Assembly: GCF_003987015.1 (NCBI RefSeq)
Contig: NZ_PIPQ01000002.1
Coordinates: 124,001 to 188,000, forward strand
Reading direction: 5' to 3'
Source: Aliidiomarina taiwanensis
Lineage (GTDB): Bacteria; Pseudomonadota; Gammaproteobacteria; Enterobacterales; Alteromonadaceae
Length of the DNA: 64,000 nt
Made by a program: the position numbers and the translations under genes. Within the stretch, counting starts at the first letter, position 1. Each line of letters opens with the position of its first letter. Below, piece after piece: positions 28,462 through 39,590 of the stretch. The notes beneath the pieces are model-generated. The model was not told the DNA's origin. It saw only the letters and a list, made by a program, of their open reading frames with translations, and made no database searches.

Positions 28462-29804
28462 TAAAAATAAAAAGCCTTGTCACATTGAAGTATGTAGCCC
28501 TTATTTGCATTGCGTGTATTGCAACGGCCACGGCCGCCTCGGCAGCCACCATAGATAAGGTGCGGGTATGGCCTTCGCCGGACAATACTCGGGTGGTTTT
28601 TGACGTAAGTGCGGAAACAAAGTTTACCTACTTCACCTTGTATGAAAACGGGCCGAAGCGGATTGTAATTGACTTCCAAAACACCCGCAACACGGTGGAT
28701 TTAAACACTGTGGAAGCCAATACACTGTTGCTGACAAAAATTCGCCCAAGCAGCCCCAAGGCCGCAGGGGACTACCGGGTTGTACTCGAAGTGACTAAGC
28801 GAGTTTCGCCAGAGATCTATACGCTTGCGCCAAACGGACCTTATGGCCACCGTGTGGTGGTTGACCTACCTGGTGAGTCGCTCGAAGTGGCGGCTGAACC
28901 GCAAATAATACGTACGGCTGAACGAAGTGAAAACCGACCTGTGGTGGTGGTGATAGATGCAGGGCACGGAGGGCAGGATCCGGGCTCGATTGGGCCGGCG
29001 GGAACCTACGAAAAAATAGTCACCCTCGCTGTGGCTAAACGCCTAGCGGCCAAAATTAACGCCGACCCGAATATGGAAGCTGTTTTGACGCGCCGCAGCG
29101 ACTACAGTATGTCTCTTGGGCAGCGAGCCTCTGCCATTCGTAAAGCGCGGGGGGACTTCTTTATTTCTATTCATGCGGACGCATTTACTTCGCCGCAACC
29201 ACGGGGTGCTTCGGTTTGGGTGTTGTCACGACGCCGTTCAGAAACCGAGTATGGTCGAGCACTGGAAGACAAAGAGCGTTTAAGTGAAGAGCTTTACGAA
29301 CTAGAGCCAACGCTACACCAAAATGGCAACGACCCACATTTGGTGCGAGCGCTGCTGGATATGCGGCGCGATGACTCCATGCAAGATGGCTCCTTAGCTG
29401 CCGAGATTTTACTAGCAGAATTGGGGCGGGTGACTACGTTGCACCGACCCAAGCCCCAGGGGGCAAGTTTTGCGGTGCTAAGCAATATAGGTACACCCTC
29501 GGTGCTGGTGGAGCTGGGCTTTATTTCGAACCCCCATAAAGAACGGCTTTTAAAAAGCGCTGCGCACCAAGAAAAGCTGGCCAATGCCCTGTATTCTGGC
29601 TTGCGTACCCACTTTATTCGCCACCCTATAGACGGCACTGCCTTGGCGAATTTAAAAGAGCAGCGCCATGTGGTGCAGCGGGGTGAGTCTCTTTCCCGTT
29701 TAGCAGAGCGTTATAACACCACAGTCGACGCCATTGTGCGCTTAAATAACTTAAATAATACCCGTATTCGTATCGGCCAAGAGTTGCAGATACCCACCAC
29801 TTAA
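28458..29804 (+). CDS. amiB: N-acetylmuramoyl-L-alanine amidase AmiB/AmiC type with LysM
   Basis: This periplasmic amidase cleaves the peptide stem from peptidoglycan and helps daughter cells separate. The 448-aa precursor has a signal sequence (about 1-31, with an unusually long lysine-containing n-region [20 protein letters not shown]), an AMIN targeting domain (about 33-130), and an Amidase_3 zinc domain (about 165-388). The zinc ligands are His in [13 protein letters not shown], Glu in TYEK, His in FISIHADAF and the catalytic Glu in [12 protein letters not shown] LysM module (about 402-446, [19 protein letters not shown]) binds glycan. It lies 19 nt before mutL. Confidence 0.94.
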   Translation: MIKIKSLVTLKYVALICIACIATATAASAATIDKVRVWPSPDNTRVVFDVSAETKFTYFTLYENGPKRIVIDFQNTRNTVDLNTVEANTLLLTKIRPSSPKAAGDYRVVLEVTKRVSPEIYTLAPNGPYGHRVVVDLPGESLEVAAEPQIIRTAERSENRPVVVVIDAGHGGQDPGSIGPAGTYEKIVTLAVAKRLAAKINADPNMEAVLTRRSDYSMSLGQRASAIRKARGDFFISIHADAFTSPQPRGASVWVLSRRRSETEYGRALEDKERLSEELYELEPTLHQNGNDPHLVRALLDMRRDDSMQDGSLAAEILLAELGRVTTLHRPKPQGASFAVLSNIGTPSVLVELGFISNPHKERLLKSAAHQEKLANALYSGLRTHFIRHPIDGTALANLKEQRHVVQRGESLSRLAERYNTTVDAIVRLNNLNNTRIRIGQELQIPTT

Positions 29805-29823
29805 CTGTGTTTTAAGAGTTGCT

Positions 29824-31563
29824 ATGCCCATTCAATTATTGCCGACACAACTTGCGAACCAAATTGCCGCAGGTGAAGTTGTAGAGCGGCCCGCTTCGGT
29901 TATTAAAGAGCTGGTTGAGAACAGCTTAGACGCGGGTGCCACGGACATTGTTGTCGACATTGAAAAAGGTGGAAGCCGCCGTATGTTAATTCGTGACAAC
30001 GGTAAAGGCATTCCACAGGAAGAACTAACACTGGCATTAAGCCGACATGCCACCAGTAAAATTAGCTCTCTCGATGACTTGGAAGCTATTATGAGCTTGG
30101 GCTTCCGGGGCGAGGCTTTAGCCAGTATTAGTTCCGTGTCGCGGTTACGCTTGGTGTCTCGCACTGCCGAACAAGAATCGGCCTTTAGCGCTTTTTGTGA
30201 AGGTCGAGACATGGCCGTTGTGGTGGAGCCAAGTGCCCACCCAATTGGTACCTCTGTGGATGTGGAAGACTTGTTTTTTAATACGCCGGCTCGGCGCAAG
30301 TTTTTACGCACCGACAAAACAGAGTTTGGGCATATTGAAGAGGTGGTGCGGCGCATTGCCTTGGCCTACCCAAACGTAAGCTTTCGTTTAAACCACAATG
30401 GTCAGTCGGTGCGCCATTACCCAGCTCTGCGCGAACAAGCAGACCCCTTGACACGGATTGGCCGTATTGTGGGCAAGCGCTTTGCTGAAGAAGCCATTTA
30501 TTTAGAACAAAGTTATGGCGACTTAAAACTGTATGGCTGGCTTTCTCCACCGGACGTGTGCCGTCACCAAAACGATGTGCAGTATTTTTACGTGAACGAC
30601 CGCATGATGCGTGACCGCCTGTTAAACCATGCGGTACGTCAAGCTTATGGTGAGCAATTACCGGAAGACAGGCAGCCTTCGTTCGTGCTTTATTTCACCT
30701 TGCCCGCTCGTGATGTGGACGTAAACGTGCACCCAGCGAAACATGAAGTGCGCTTCCACCAGTCGCGGCAAGTGCACGACTTTGTTTTTACCACACTGCG
30801 AGACGCCTTGGCCCAGTATGCGGGCGAGGCGCCGGATATGGCGCATGAGTCGCCTCAGCACCATTACCGAGCGCCAGACCCAAGCCAGTATGTCGCACCT
30901 CAGGGGCAGCGAGCTATGAGCCCTGTGGGCCGACCTTCCTCGGGTGCCGGGCCTGTGTCGCGTGTTGCAGCAGACAGTTGGCAGAAAATGCTGGCTACCC
31001 CAGCGGCGGCTGAAGGGGCGGGGGCTATGGCCACTACCGCCGACAGCACCGATTGGCAGCCAGTGTATGTGTTAAATACAGACTGGGTTTTACTGGCCAA
31101 AGGCGAACAGCTAGGGCTAGTGAAACAAGCAGAGTTGCAGGCGGCGGTAGTGCGAGACAAATTAGCACTGGCGCTACAAACAGGTTTAAGCGGCCAACCG
31201 CTGTTGCTGCCAACACAAGTAGCTATTCCGGACGTGGCCACAACGTTGGCCAAATACGAAAGCCACTTAAGTCGGTTGGGTGTGCAACTAAAGCGGGTGA
31301 ACAACGACCAATGCGCCATTGTGCAGGTGCCTGCTATTTTACGCCGCACAGCGGTAGCAGAAACCGTGCCGGCATTGTTGGCCTGCTTGGCTCAGCAACC
31401 TGAAAACTTAAGCATAGACGAACGGCCAGATGTGGTAGACTGGTTGGCGCAACAAGGCGTTGAGCCCATGAAGTCAGAGCGAGTGCAGCAGTATTGGCAG
31501 CAGCTGGCGCCGACACAACGACCCACTATTTTTCCACTCGACTGGCAGCAGGCGTTAACATGA
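29824..31563 (+). CDS. mutL: DNA mismatch repair protein MutL
   Basis: MutL couples MutS recognition to MutH and UvrD in mismatch repair. The 579-aa protein has the GHKL ATPase at residues 1-330: [15 protein letters not shown] with Glu29 as general base, DNGKGI, and [25 protein letters not shown] and [12 protein letters not shown] are further family blocks. A low-complexity linker (about 340-395) joins the C-terminal dimer domain. No DQHAxxExxxxE endonuclease motif is visible, as in E. coli-type MutL that relies on MutH and Dam. It overlaps miaA as ATGA. Confidence 0.96.
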   Translation: MPIQLLPTQLANQIAAGEVVERPASVIKELVENSLDAGATDIVVDIEKGGSRRMLIRDNGKGIPQEELTLALSRHATSKISSLDDLEAIMSLGFRGEALASISSVSRLRLVSRTAEQESAFSAFCEGRDMAVVVEPSAHPIGTSVDVEDLFFNTPARRKFLRTDKTEFGHIEEVVRRIALAYPNVSFRLNHNGQSVRHYPALREQADPLTRIGRIVGKRFAEEAIYLEQSYGDLKLYGWLSPPDVCRHQNDVQYFYVNDRMMRDRLLNHAVRQAYGEQLPEDRQPSFVLYFTLPARDVDVNVHPAKHEVRFHQSRQVHDFVFTTLRDALAQYAGEAPDMAHESPQHHYRAPDPSQYVAPQGQRAMSPVGRPSSGAGPVSRVAADSWQKMLATPAAAEGAGAMATTADSTDWQPVYVLNTDWVLLAKGEQLGLVKQAELQAAVVRDKLALALQTGLSGQPLLLPTQVAIPDVATTLAKYESHLSRLGVQLKRVNNDQCAIVQVPAILRRTAVAETVPALLACLAQQPENLSIDERPDVVDWLAQQGVEPMKSERVQQYWQQLAPTQRPTIFPLDWQQALT

Positions 31564-32519
31564 TACAAGCAGGTGACGGGGTTATTTGTATTTCCGGGCC
31601 AACGGCAGCGGGCAAAACCGCATTAGCCATGGCTTTATACGACACCATGCCCTGCGAAATTATTAGCGTAGATTCGGCCTTGATTTATCGTGGTATGGAC
31701 ATTGGCACCGCAAAGCCAACGGCAGCAGAACAAGCGCAGTACCCGCACCGTTTAATTGATATTTGCGACCCTGCGGAAAGTTATTCGGCGGCGCAGTTTG
31801 CAGCCGACGCCACCCGTTTAATACAAGAGACAATAGCAGCTGGGAAAACCCCATTGCTGGTGGGTGGAACCATGCTGTATTACAAAGCCTTATTGGCTGG
31901 CATGGCCAAGTTACCAAGTGCCGACAGTGCAATTCGTGCAGACATTCAAGAGGAAGCCGACACGCAAGGTTGGGACGTTCTGCACCAACAGTTGGCGGCC
32001 ATAGACCCCGACAGTGCCGCACGTATTCACCCGAACGATCCACAGCGCCTGATGCGTGCGTTGGAAGTGTACCGGGTGTCAGGGCAAACCTTAACGGAGC
32101 ATATTAAACAACACCAACCGGGCTTACACCTGCCCACTTGGCAAATAGCTGTAGCGCCGGCAGACAGGAAAGTGTTGCATGAACGTATTGCGTTGCGCTT
32201 CGACCAAATGTTGGCGCAAAACTTTCAAGCGGAGGTTGAAGCCTTGCGGGCACGGGGCGACTTGCATTTGAATATGCCTTCCATGCGTTGTGTGGGTTAT
32301 CGGCAAATGTGGCAACACCTGGAAGGGGAACTAAGCGCTGCAGAAATGCGCGAGCGCGGGATTATTGCTACCCGTCAGCTAGCTAAGCGGCAAATTACCT
32401 GGCTGCGTTCGTGGCCCGAGCTCACGTGGCTAGACCCAACGGAAGGCCATTTGCTTGAACGGGCGCACACCTTATTAAGCCAAGCGCCTACTCGCCCCGA
32501 CATTTGGCAGCCAGCCTAA
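31560..32519 (+). CDS. miaA: tRNA dimethylallyltransferase MiaA
   Basis: MiaA adds the dimethylallyl group to A37 of tRNAs reading UNN codons. The start is ATG 31560, overlapping the mutL stop by 4 nt, giving 319 aa; the frame is open upstream to 31494 but that part is mutL coding sequence. The P-loop is [16 protein letters not shown] (about 10-25), then [27 protein letters not shown] and [15 protein letters not shown]. The end has [15 protein letters not shown] and [14 protein letters not shown], all characteristic. hfq follows 111 nt downstream with its own candidate promoter. Confidence 0.96.
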   Translation: MIQAGDGVICISGPTAAGKTALAMALYDTMPCEIISVDSALIYRGMDIGTAKPTAAEQAQYPHRLIDICDPAESYSAAQFAADATRLIQETIAAGKTPLLVGGTMLYYKALLAGMAKLPSADSAIRADIQEEADTQGWDVLHQQLAAIDPDSAARIHPNDPQRLMRALEVYRVSGQTLTEHIKQHQPGLHLPTWQIAVAPADRKVLHERIALRFDQMLAQNFQAEVEALRARGDLHLNMPSMRCVGYRQMWQHLEGELSAAEMRERGIIATRQLAKRQITWLRSWPELTWLDPTEGHLLERAHTLLSQAPTRPDIWQPA

Positions 32520-32554
32520 GTAAAAATAATTTGCCCTTGTTTCACCAAAAGTGG

Positions 32555-32584
32555 TTGAAAAATAGCACATAGCACCCATACTTA
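32555..32584 (+). promoter_or_regulatory. Candidate hfq promoter
   Basis: TTGAAA at 32555-32560 is followed 18 nt later by TACTTA (32579-32584), a moderate sigma-70-like pair in the 111-bp miaA-hfq gap. The -10 match is weak, and hfq may also be read from upstream. Confidence 0.3.
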
Positions 32585-32588
32585 ATAA

Positions 32589-32882
<294 letters not shown>

Positions 32883-32915
32883 TAGTCCCCCTATTGGGTG
32901 AAGGAGAGTGCTTGC

Positions 32916-34226
32916 TTGTTAAACAGGCATGAAGAAGGCGAGCAAGCCGTACTGGTGCATGTAACTTTTGTTGCAGAGTCTGCCAGAGAAGACTTAGAAG
33001 AGCTTAAACTATTAGTTTCATCAGCGGGTGTAGAAGCGGCTACCGTTATAACGGGTTCGCGCTCCGCACCGGACGCACGCCTATTTGTTGGTGCTGGCAA
33101 GGCTGAAGAAATTGCCATGGCCGTGGAAGCGAGCCAAGCGCAAGTGGTTATTTTTAACCATGCGTTAACCCCCTCGCAAGAGCGCAATTTAGAAAACCTT
33201 TTTGGCTGTCGTGTCATTGACAGAACCGACTTGATTCTGGACATTTTTGCCCAGCGAGCCCGAACCCACGAAGGTAAGTTGCAAGTGGAGTTGGCGCAGC
33301 TGCGGCATAAGTCGACGCGCTTGGTGCATGGCCGCACTTACCTGCAAAGCCAAAAGGGCGGTGTGGGTATGCGTGGCCCAGGTGAAATGCAACTGGAAAC
33401 GGACCGCCGCTTAATTCGCGAGCGCATGAAAAAGTTAAGTACACGGTTAAACCGAGTGGCGAAGCAACGCGAGCAAGGCCGTCGCTCGCGCTTACGGGCG
33501 GAAATACCCACAGTGTCTTTAGTGGGGTATACCAACGCGGGTAAGTCCACTTTATTTAACCGGTTAACTGGCTCGGATGTGTACGCTGCGGACCAATTAT
33601 TTGCCACTCTCGACCCCACCATTCGTAAGTTTGACCTAGGTGACATTGGGCCTGTGGTGTTTGCCGACACGGTGGGCTTTATTCGGCACTTACCCCACGA
33701 CCTGGTGGCTGCCTTTAAAGCAACCTTGACAGAAACCCGAGACGCGAACCTGCTGCTGCATGTGATAGATGCAGCCGACGAACGATATACGGAAAACAAG
33801 CAGGAAGTGAATGGTGTGTTAGCAGACATTGGCGCAGACCAAATACCGCAGCTACTGGTTATGAATAAAGTAGATGCAGTGAAAGGCGTGGTGCCGCGCA
33901 TAGACTATGACGACGAGGGCGTGGCGCAAGCGGTGTGGGTTTCGGCAGCAACGGGCGAGGGAATGGAGTTACTTGAACAAGTGCTGCATGAACGATTAAC
34001 CCCAAGCATGGTCGAAAAGCAGCTGCGTATGCCCCAGTCGGAAGGCAGGCTGCGGGGTGAACTGTATAATTTACAGTGTGTGCAAGCAGAATCCGTGCAT
34101 GAAAGCGGAGATATGTTAATATCTGTTCGTATGCCGATGATAGAATGGCAAAAGCTCTTAAAGCAGTACGGCAAAAAATTAAACGAGTTCAGCGTGCTTG
34201 ATGCTGAATATACAAGTAACCATTAA
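32916..34226 (+). CDS. hflX: Ribosome-associated GTPase HflX
   Basis: HflX splits stalled or heat-damaged ribosomes. I choose the TTG at 32916, giving 436 aa: AAGGAG at 32901-32906 is 9 nt upstream, and the resulting start LNRHEEGEQAVLVHV aligns with the E. coli start MFDRYDAGEQAVLVHI. An in-frame GTG at 32898 would place the ribosome site inside the gene. Features are the HflX N-domain with FVGAGKAEEIA, RTHEGKLQVELAQLRH and GGVGMRGPGEMQLETDRR, then the G domain GYTNAGKSTLFN, DTVGFIRHLPHDL and NKVD. It is in the hfq-hflX-hflK-hflC operon. Confidence 0.95.
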   Translation: MLNRHEEGEQAVLVHVTFVAESAREDLEELKLLVSSAGVEAATVITGSRSAPDARLFVGAGKAEEIAMAVEASQAQVVIFNHALTPSQERNLENLFGCRVIDRTDLILDIFAQRARTHEGKLQVELAQLRHKSTRLVHGRTYLQSQKGGVGMRGPGEMQLETDRRLIRERMKKLSTRLNRVAKQREQGRRSRLRAEIPTVSLVGYTNAGKSTLFNRLTGSDVYAADQLFATLDPTIRKFDLGDIGPVVFADTVGFIRHLPHDLVAAFKATLTETRDANLLLHVIDAADERYTENKQEVNGVLADIGADQIPQLLVMNKVDAVKGVVPRIDYDDEGVAQAVWVSAATGEGMELLEQVLHERLTPSMVEKQLRMPQSEGRLRGELYNLQCVQAESVHESGDMLISVRMPMIEWQKLLKQYGKKLNEFSVLDAEYTSNH

Positions 34227-34252
34227 GACCTTAGTGAAACTTGGAGTAGTCA

Positions 34253-35419
34253 ATGGCCTGGAATGAACCGGGAAAGGGCGGCAAAGACCGCGACCCTTGG
34301 GGTAGCAATAACAAGGGGAGAAATGATCAGGGACCACCTGATTTAGATGAAGCATTAAAGAACCTAATGGGTAAGCTTGGCCTCGGCGGCGGTAGCGGCA
34401 GTGGCAGCGGTAAAAAAGGCGGCGGCAGCATGCCTACGAAAGGCTTAGGATTTGTCGCTATCTTACTTGTGGTCATTTGGTTTATCTCGGGCTTCTATAC
34501 GGTGAAAGAAGCGGAGCGTGGTGTAGTACAGCGCTTCGGAGCTTACCATGCGGAAGTGTCGTCGGGGTTACACTGGCGCCCTATGTTTATTGATACTGTG
34601 ACCAATGTAGACGTGAACAACGTTCGTTCGTTGCAGGCTTCTGGCTTTATGTTAACCGAAGACGAAAACGTTGTGCGCATAGAAATGGCGGTACAGTACC
34701 GAGTGGTAGAGCCGCGTGGTTATCTGTTTAATGTGGAAAACCCAGAAGCGAGCTTGGCGCAAGTGACCGACAGTGCGCTCCGTTACGTGGTAGGTCACAA
34801 CACCATGGACAACGTGCTTACAGTAGGTCGTGAAGAAGTACGTCAGCAAACCTGGGAAATTATCGACCGTTTAATTGAGCGTTACGGCTTGGGCTTAAAT
34901 GTTATCGACATTAACTTCCAAGGTGCACGTCCGCCAGAGCAAGTCCGTCATGCATTTGATGACGCAATTCGAGCTCAGGAAGACGAAGAGCGCTTTATTC
35001 GTGAAGCAGAAGCTTATGCTCGTGAAATTGAGCCGACCGCGCGTGGACGTGTGCGTCGCTTGCAACAAGAAGCACAAGCGTACAAAGAGCAGGTGGTTTT
35101 ACGTGCCCAGGGTGAGGTGGCTCGTTTCGACTTGCTATTACCACAGTATAAAGCAGCGCCTGAAGTAACGCGTCAACGTATTTTCTTAGAAACGCTTGAG
35201 CGTATTTACGCCAACAATACGAAAATATTTTTGGATGCAGACGGCAGCAATAATTTAATGTATTTACCTCTCGACAAGTTGATGGAAAAGGCAGGTCGCC
35301 AGCGGCAAGTAACCCCTGCGCAGCAGCAAGGGCAAAACAGCACGCCAACGCAGCGCCCGTCGAACACAACAACGAGTTCGCGTGGTTCTACACGAACCAG
35401 CAACAGAGGAGGTAATTAA
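34253..35419 (+). CDS. hflK: FtsH regulator HflK
   Basis: HflK is an inner-membrane SPFH/prohibitin-type protein that forms a large cage with HflC around the FtsH protease. The 388-aa protein has a glycine-rich N-terminus (about 1-60, with GLGGGSGSGSGKKGGG), one membrane segment at about 66-84 (VAILLVVIWFISGFYTV), and the SPFH domain KEAERGVVQRFGAYHAEVSS onward. DINFQGARPPEQVRHAFDDA and the helical EDEERFIREAEAYAREIEPT are conserved. A low-complexity Gln/Thr/Ser tail ends it. It is 2 nt from hflC. Confidence 0.95.
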   Translation: MAWNEPGKGGKDRDPWGSNNKGRNDQGPPDLDEALKNLMGKLGLGGGSGSGSGKKGGGSMPTKGLGFVAILLVVIWFISGFYTVKEAERGVVQRFGAYHAEVSSGLHWRPMFIDTVTNVDVNNVRSLQASGFMLTEDENVVRIEMAVQYRVVEPRGYLFNVENPEASLAQVTDSALRYVVGHNTMDNVLTVGREEVRQQTWEIIDRLIERYGLGLNVIDINFQGARPPEQVRHAFDDAIRAQEDEERFIREAEAYAREIEPTARGRVRRLQQEAQAYKEQVVLRAQGEVARFDLLLPQYKAAPEVTRQRIFLETLERIYANNTKIFLDADGSNNLMYLPLDKLMEKAGRQRQVTPAQQQGQNSTPTQRPSNTTTSSRGSTRTSNRGGN

Positions 35420-35421
35420 GC

Positions 35422-36315
35422 ATGAAAAACTTTGTATATGTCATTATTGTCGTACTTGCACTGCTGGGTTTTTCATCCCTGTTCTATGTAGACGAAGCTG
35501 AGCGCGGAATTGTGGTGCGCTTTGGTAAGGTAGCAACGGACGAAAACAATAAAGCCATTGTGTACGAGCCAGGCTTACACTTTAAGCTGCCGTTCATTGA
35601 GCGCATTGTAAAACTAGACGCACGGATAAAAACCTTAGACGGCCAAGCAGACCGTTATATTACCAGCGAAAAGAAAGACTTAATTGTTGACGCCTTTGTA
35701 AAATGGCGCATCGTTGACTTTGAGCGCTACTACCTGTCTACGGGTGGTGGTAACCAACGTCAAGCAGAAGACTTACTTTCTCGCCGTATTAACGCTGGCC
35801 TCCGTGCTGAATTTGGTGCTCGCACCATTCGCGACATTGTGTCGGGGCGCCGTGACGAGTTGATGGAGCAAACCTTAATAACTGCTTCAGAGGGCTCGAA
35901 CGACTTGGGTATTCAGGTCATTGACGTACGTGTGAAGCAAATTAACTTACCAGACGAAGTGAGCACAGCAATTTTCGACCGTATGATTGCTGAGCGTCAA
36001 GCGGTGGCTCGTGAGCACCGTTCGCAAGGTCGTGAGCAAGCAGAAATTATTCGTGCAGACGTTGATGCCCGGGTAACGGTCATGCTAGCTGATGCCGAGC
36101 GTGAAGCGCGCCAAATTCGAGGTGAGGGTGACGCGGAAGCAGCTGAGATTTACGCTCAGACCTACAACCGTGACCCTGAGTTCTTTGCGTTCATTCGTAG
36201 CCTTGAAGCCTATACCAACAGCTTTGGACAAGGCGACAATGTGATGGTGATTAGCCCAGACAGTGAATTCTTTAAATACTTTAATTCGTTGCAAGCTTCT
36301 GCTAGAACACAGTAA
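35422..36315 (+). CDS. hflC: FtsH regulator HflC
   Basis: HflC pairs with HflK. The 297-aa protein has an N-terminal membrane anchor (about 4-24, VYVIIVVLALLGFSSLFYV) followed by DEAERGIVVRFGKV and the SPFH domain. GLHFKLPFIERIVKLDARIK, RINAGLRAEFGARTIRDIVS and IYAQTYNRDPEFFAFIRSLE are hallmarks. The start is supported by AGAGGAGG about 12 nt upstream. A clear terminator follows, so the hfq-hflXKC unit ends here. Confidence 0.95.
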   Translation: MKNFVYVIIVVLALLGFSSLFYVDEAERGIVVRFGKVATDENNKAIVYEPGLHFKLPFIERIVKLDARIKTLDGQADRYITSEKKDLIVDAFVKWRIVDFERYYLSTGGGNQRQAEDLLSRRINAGLRAEFGARTIRDIVSGRRDELMEQTLITASEGSNDLGIQVIDVRVKQINLPDEVSTAIFDRMIAERQAVAREHRSQGREQAEIIRADVDARVTVMLADAEREARQIRGEGDAEAAEIYAQTYNRDPEFFAFIRSLEAYTNSFGQGDNVMVISPDSEFFKYFNSLQASARTQ

Positions 36316-36333
36316 GCACGCTACAGAAACGAT

Positions 36334-36362
36334 AAAAAAAGGGGCTGCTAAGCCCCTTTTTT
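36334..36362 (+). terminator. Intrinsic terminator after hflC
   Basis: GGGGCT (36341-36346), a GCTA loop and AGCCCC (36351-36356) are flanked by an A7 run and a T6 run, so the stem extends and could work in both directions. Confidence 0.85.
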
Positions 36363-36392
36363 GTGCCCGTTGTTACATAGAAAGGAGCAACC

Positions 36393-37559
36393 ATGTACAA
36401 ACAGCACTACTCACGATTTTTAAATGCACGGCCAGGCTTATTACACTGTGCGCCGCATAGTCATTATTATTGGCCAGACGTAACGCGGGAAGCACAACTG
36501 GAGTACTGGGACGACTCGGCACAGTACGTTGACGAAAAGTGGGGCTATTTATTTTCGGAAAAAGTGCCCTACGTGCAGCAGGGCATTGCCCGTTTGTTAA
36601 ATGTACCTGACCCTGGACAAGTGGTGTTTGCTCCCAACACGCACGAACTTTTGTACCGTGCCATTTCGGCGTTTCCATACGGCAAAGCCTTACGCATATT
36701 AACGACAGACGCAGAATTCCATAGCTTTAACCGCCAAAGCCGACGACTGGAAGAGCGTGGCAACGTGGAAGTGGTTCGAATTCCAACAGAGCCATTCGAC
36801 ACCTTTGCTGTGCGTTGGGCTGAAGCTGTTGCGTCTAGCCCTTGGGACCTTATCTTTATTAGTCAGGTGTTTTATAACTCGGGTGTAGCCGCGCCTTTAC
36901 CAAAGGAATGGCTTGCTGGGGTGCAAAGGAGCGACACCATTATTATGGTAGACGGGTACCACGGCTTTGCGGCCATTCCCACGGACTGGTCAGAATATGC
37001 TGACAGGGTGTTTTATTTAGCTGGTGCCTATAAATATGGCCAGGCTGGAGAAGGGTGCTGCTTTGCCGTTGTCCCAAGGGATGTCACGGTACGCCCCGAA
37101 TACACGGGCTGGTTTGCTGACTTTGCCAGCTTAGCAAAAAGCCAGGAAGGCCCAGTGGCTTACGCGCAAAATGGCATGTGCATGGCCGGTGCAACTATTG
37201 ACCTCAGTGCCTTGTATCGGTTTTCGGCGGTGTTAGCTTGGTGGCAGCAAGAAGGACTAACACCCGAACGGATTTGTGCGTATATCCGGTCGTTGCAGCA
37301 CGCATTTCTGGCTCATATAGACAGCTTGAACGATGCGCGTCTCAATAGAACGACTCTGTTAGAGAACGGCTTGGAACGCCATGGGCACTTTTTTACCTTT
37401 CGATGGGGGCAGGGTGATGAAGCTGCTGCGGAGGTTGCGGCTTTAGCAGAGCAGCTTAAAAAGCAGGGCGTGGCCACGGATTTTCGTTATGACAGGCTGC
37501 GTTTTGGCTTTGCTTTGTACCATAATGCACAAGATTATCAACAGATTCGTATAGATTGA
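36393..37559 (+). CDS. PLP-dependent aminotransferase class V / kynureninase-like enzyme
   Basis: This 388-aa protein has the fold type I layout. The N-terminal LLHCAPHSHYYWPDVTREAQ (about 16-35) and GIARLLNVPD resemble kynureninase-like proteins. The cofactor pocket is indicated by FAPNTHELLYR (phosphate contact), DAEFHSFNRQ, VDGYHGFAAIP (Asp near 188 for the pyridine nitrogen) and AGAYKYGQAGEG with Lys214 as the likely Schiff-base lysine. Substrate is unknown. It sits between the hflC terminator and purA with AAAGGAG as ribosome site, and no other pathway gene is nearby. An alternative is a cysteine desulfurase-like enzyme, but the usual catalytic-loop cysteine is not apparent. Confidence 0.75.
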   Translation: MYKQHYSRFLNARPGLLHCAPHSHYYWPDVTREAQLEYWDDSAQYVDEKWGYLFSEKVPYVQQGIARLLNVPDPGQVVFAPNTHELLYRAISAFPYGKALRILTTDAEFHSFNRQSRRLEERGNVEVVRIPTEPFDTFAVRWAEAVASSPWDLIFISQVFYNSGVAAPLPKEWLAGVQRSDTIIMVDGYHGFAAIPTDWSEYADRVFYLAGAYKYGQAGEGCCFAVVPRDVTVRPEYTGWFADFASLAKSQEGPVAYAQNGMCMAGATIDLSALYRFSAVLAWWQQEGLTPERICAYIRSLQHAFLAHIDSLNDARLNRTTLLENGLERHGHFFTFRWGQGDEAAAEVAALAEQLKKQGVATDFRYDRLRFGFALYHNAQDYQQIRID

Positions 37560-37585
37560 GCAAAAAGTCTGCAAAAATCATTTTG

Positions 37586-37606
37586 AATTCTGTTAGAATT
37601 GCGGAC
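37586..37606 (+). promoter_or_regulatory. Candidate purA promoter with overlapping dyad
   Basis: TAGAAT at 37594-37599 followed by TGCGGAC is a -10 plus GC-rich discriminator. A dyad, AATTCT-GTT-AGAATT (37586-37600), covers the -10. The -35 is weak. The dyad is not the standard PurR box. Confidence 0.4.
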
Positions 37607-37628
37607 TAAAATTCCTCCTCAACGTTGA

Positions 37629-38942
<1,314 letters not shown>

Positions 38943-38953
38943 TAACAAGAATT

Positions 38954-38979
38954 AAAAGGCGCGTTTTCGCGCCTTTTTT
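38954..38979 (+). terminator. Intrinsic terminator of purA
   Basis: GGCGCG (38958-38963), TTTT, CGCGCC (38968-38973) and a T6 tail, with an A4 run on the 5' side. Confidence 0.9.
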
Positions 38980-38997
38980 GAACAAACCACCTAATTT

Positions 38998-39013
38998 TTG
39001 ACCGATCAGTCAA
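38998..39013. promoter_or_regulatory. TetR-type operator-like palindrome
   Basis: TTGACCGATCAGTCAA is palindromic in 14 of 16 positions. Its spacing and outer TTGAC/GTCAA arms resemble operators bound by TetR-family regulators. It lies 28 bp upstream of the tRNA-tufB -35. No TetR-like gene is in the window, so function is unproven. Confidence 0.4.
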
Positions 39014-39041
39014 AAAACTTAAAAAAAAGTGCATTTGGGTG

Positions 39042-39070
39042 TTGCAAGAAAGCAAATCATACCCTAATAT
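39042..39070 (+). promoter_or_regulatory. Promoter of the tRNA-tufB operon
   Basis: TTGCAA (39042-39047), a 17-nt spacer and TAATAT (39065-39070), followed by GCGCTCC. The GC-rich discriminator is typical of stringently controlled tRNA operons. Confidence 0.75.
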
Positions 39071-39091
39071 GCGCTCCACCTAACCGGTGGT

Positions 39092-39167
<76 letters not shown>

Positions 39168-39187
39168 GTTAGTAGAAAAAAATATGT

Positions 39188-39272
39188 GGAGGGGTTCCCG
39201 AGTGGTCAAAGGGATCAGACTGTAAATCTGACGGCTCAGCCTTCGAAGGTTCAAATCCTTCTCCCTCCACCA
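39188..39272 (+). tRNA. tRNA-Tyr (anticodon GTA)
   Basis: An 85-nt class II tRNA with acceptor GGAGGGG/CTCCCTCC-type pairing, anticodon loop CTGTAAA, a long variable arm and an encoded CCA. Confidence 0.96.
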
Positions 39273-39308
39273 TTTTTTTTACAGGTCCGAGGTAGCCCAA
39301 TTCTGAAC

Positions 39309-39383
<75 letters not shown>

Positions 39384-39398
39384 AGGAAAGATAGAACT

Positions 39399-39474
39399 GC
39401 TGATATAGCTCAGGCGGTAGAGCGCACCCTTGGTAAGGGTGAGGTCCCCAGTTCAATTCTGGGTATCAGCACCA
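39399..39474 (+). tRNA. tRNA-Thr (anticodon GGT)
   Basis: A 76-nt cloverleaf, acceptor GCTGATA/TATCAGC, anticodon loop TTGGTAA, T loop TTCAATT, CCA encoded. The order Thr-Tyr-Gly-Thr-tufB is the conserved enterobacterial-type operon. Confidence 0.97.
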
Positions 39475-39590
39475 TGTCTCCTTTCAGTATTCAAGCTCCT
39501 ACCCTGTAAAAGTTAAAACATTAAACCCTATTAATTTTCAAGAAGTGTTGGTGCATACCCTGTCACCGAGCATTCGAGAGAGAGGCTGTC

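Noticed and set aside
29824..31563. Endonuclease-type MutL
   Set aside because: The DQHA metal motif is not seen in the C-terminal domain; this looks like MutH-dependent MutL.
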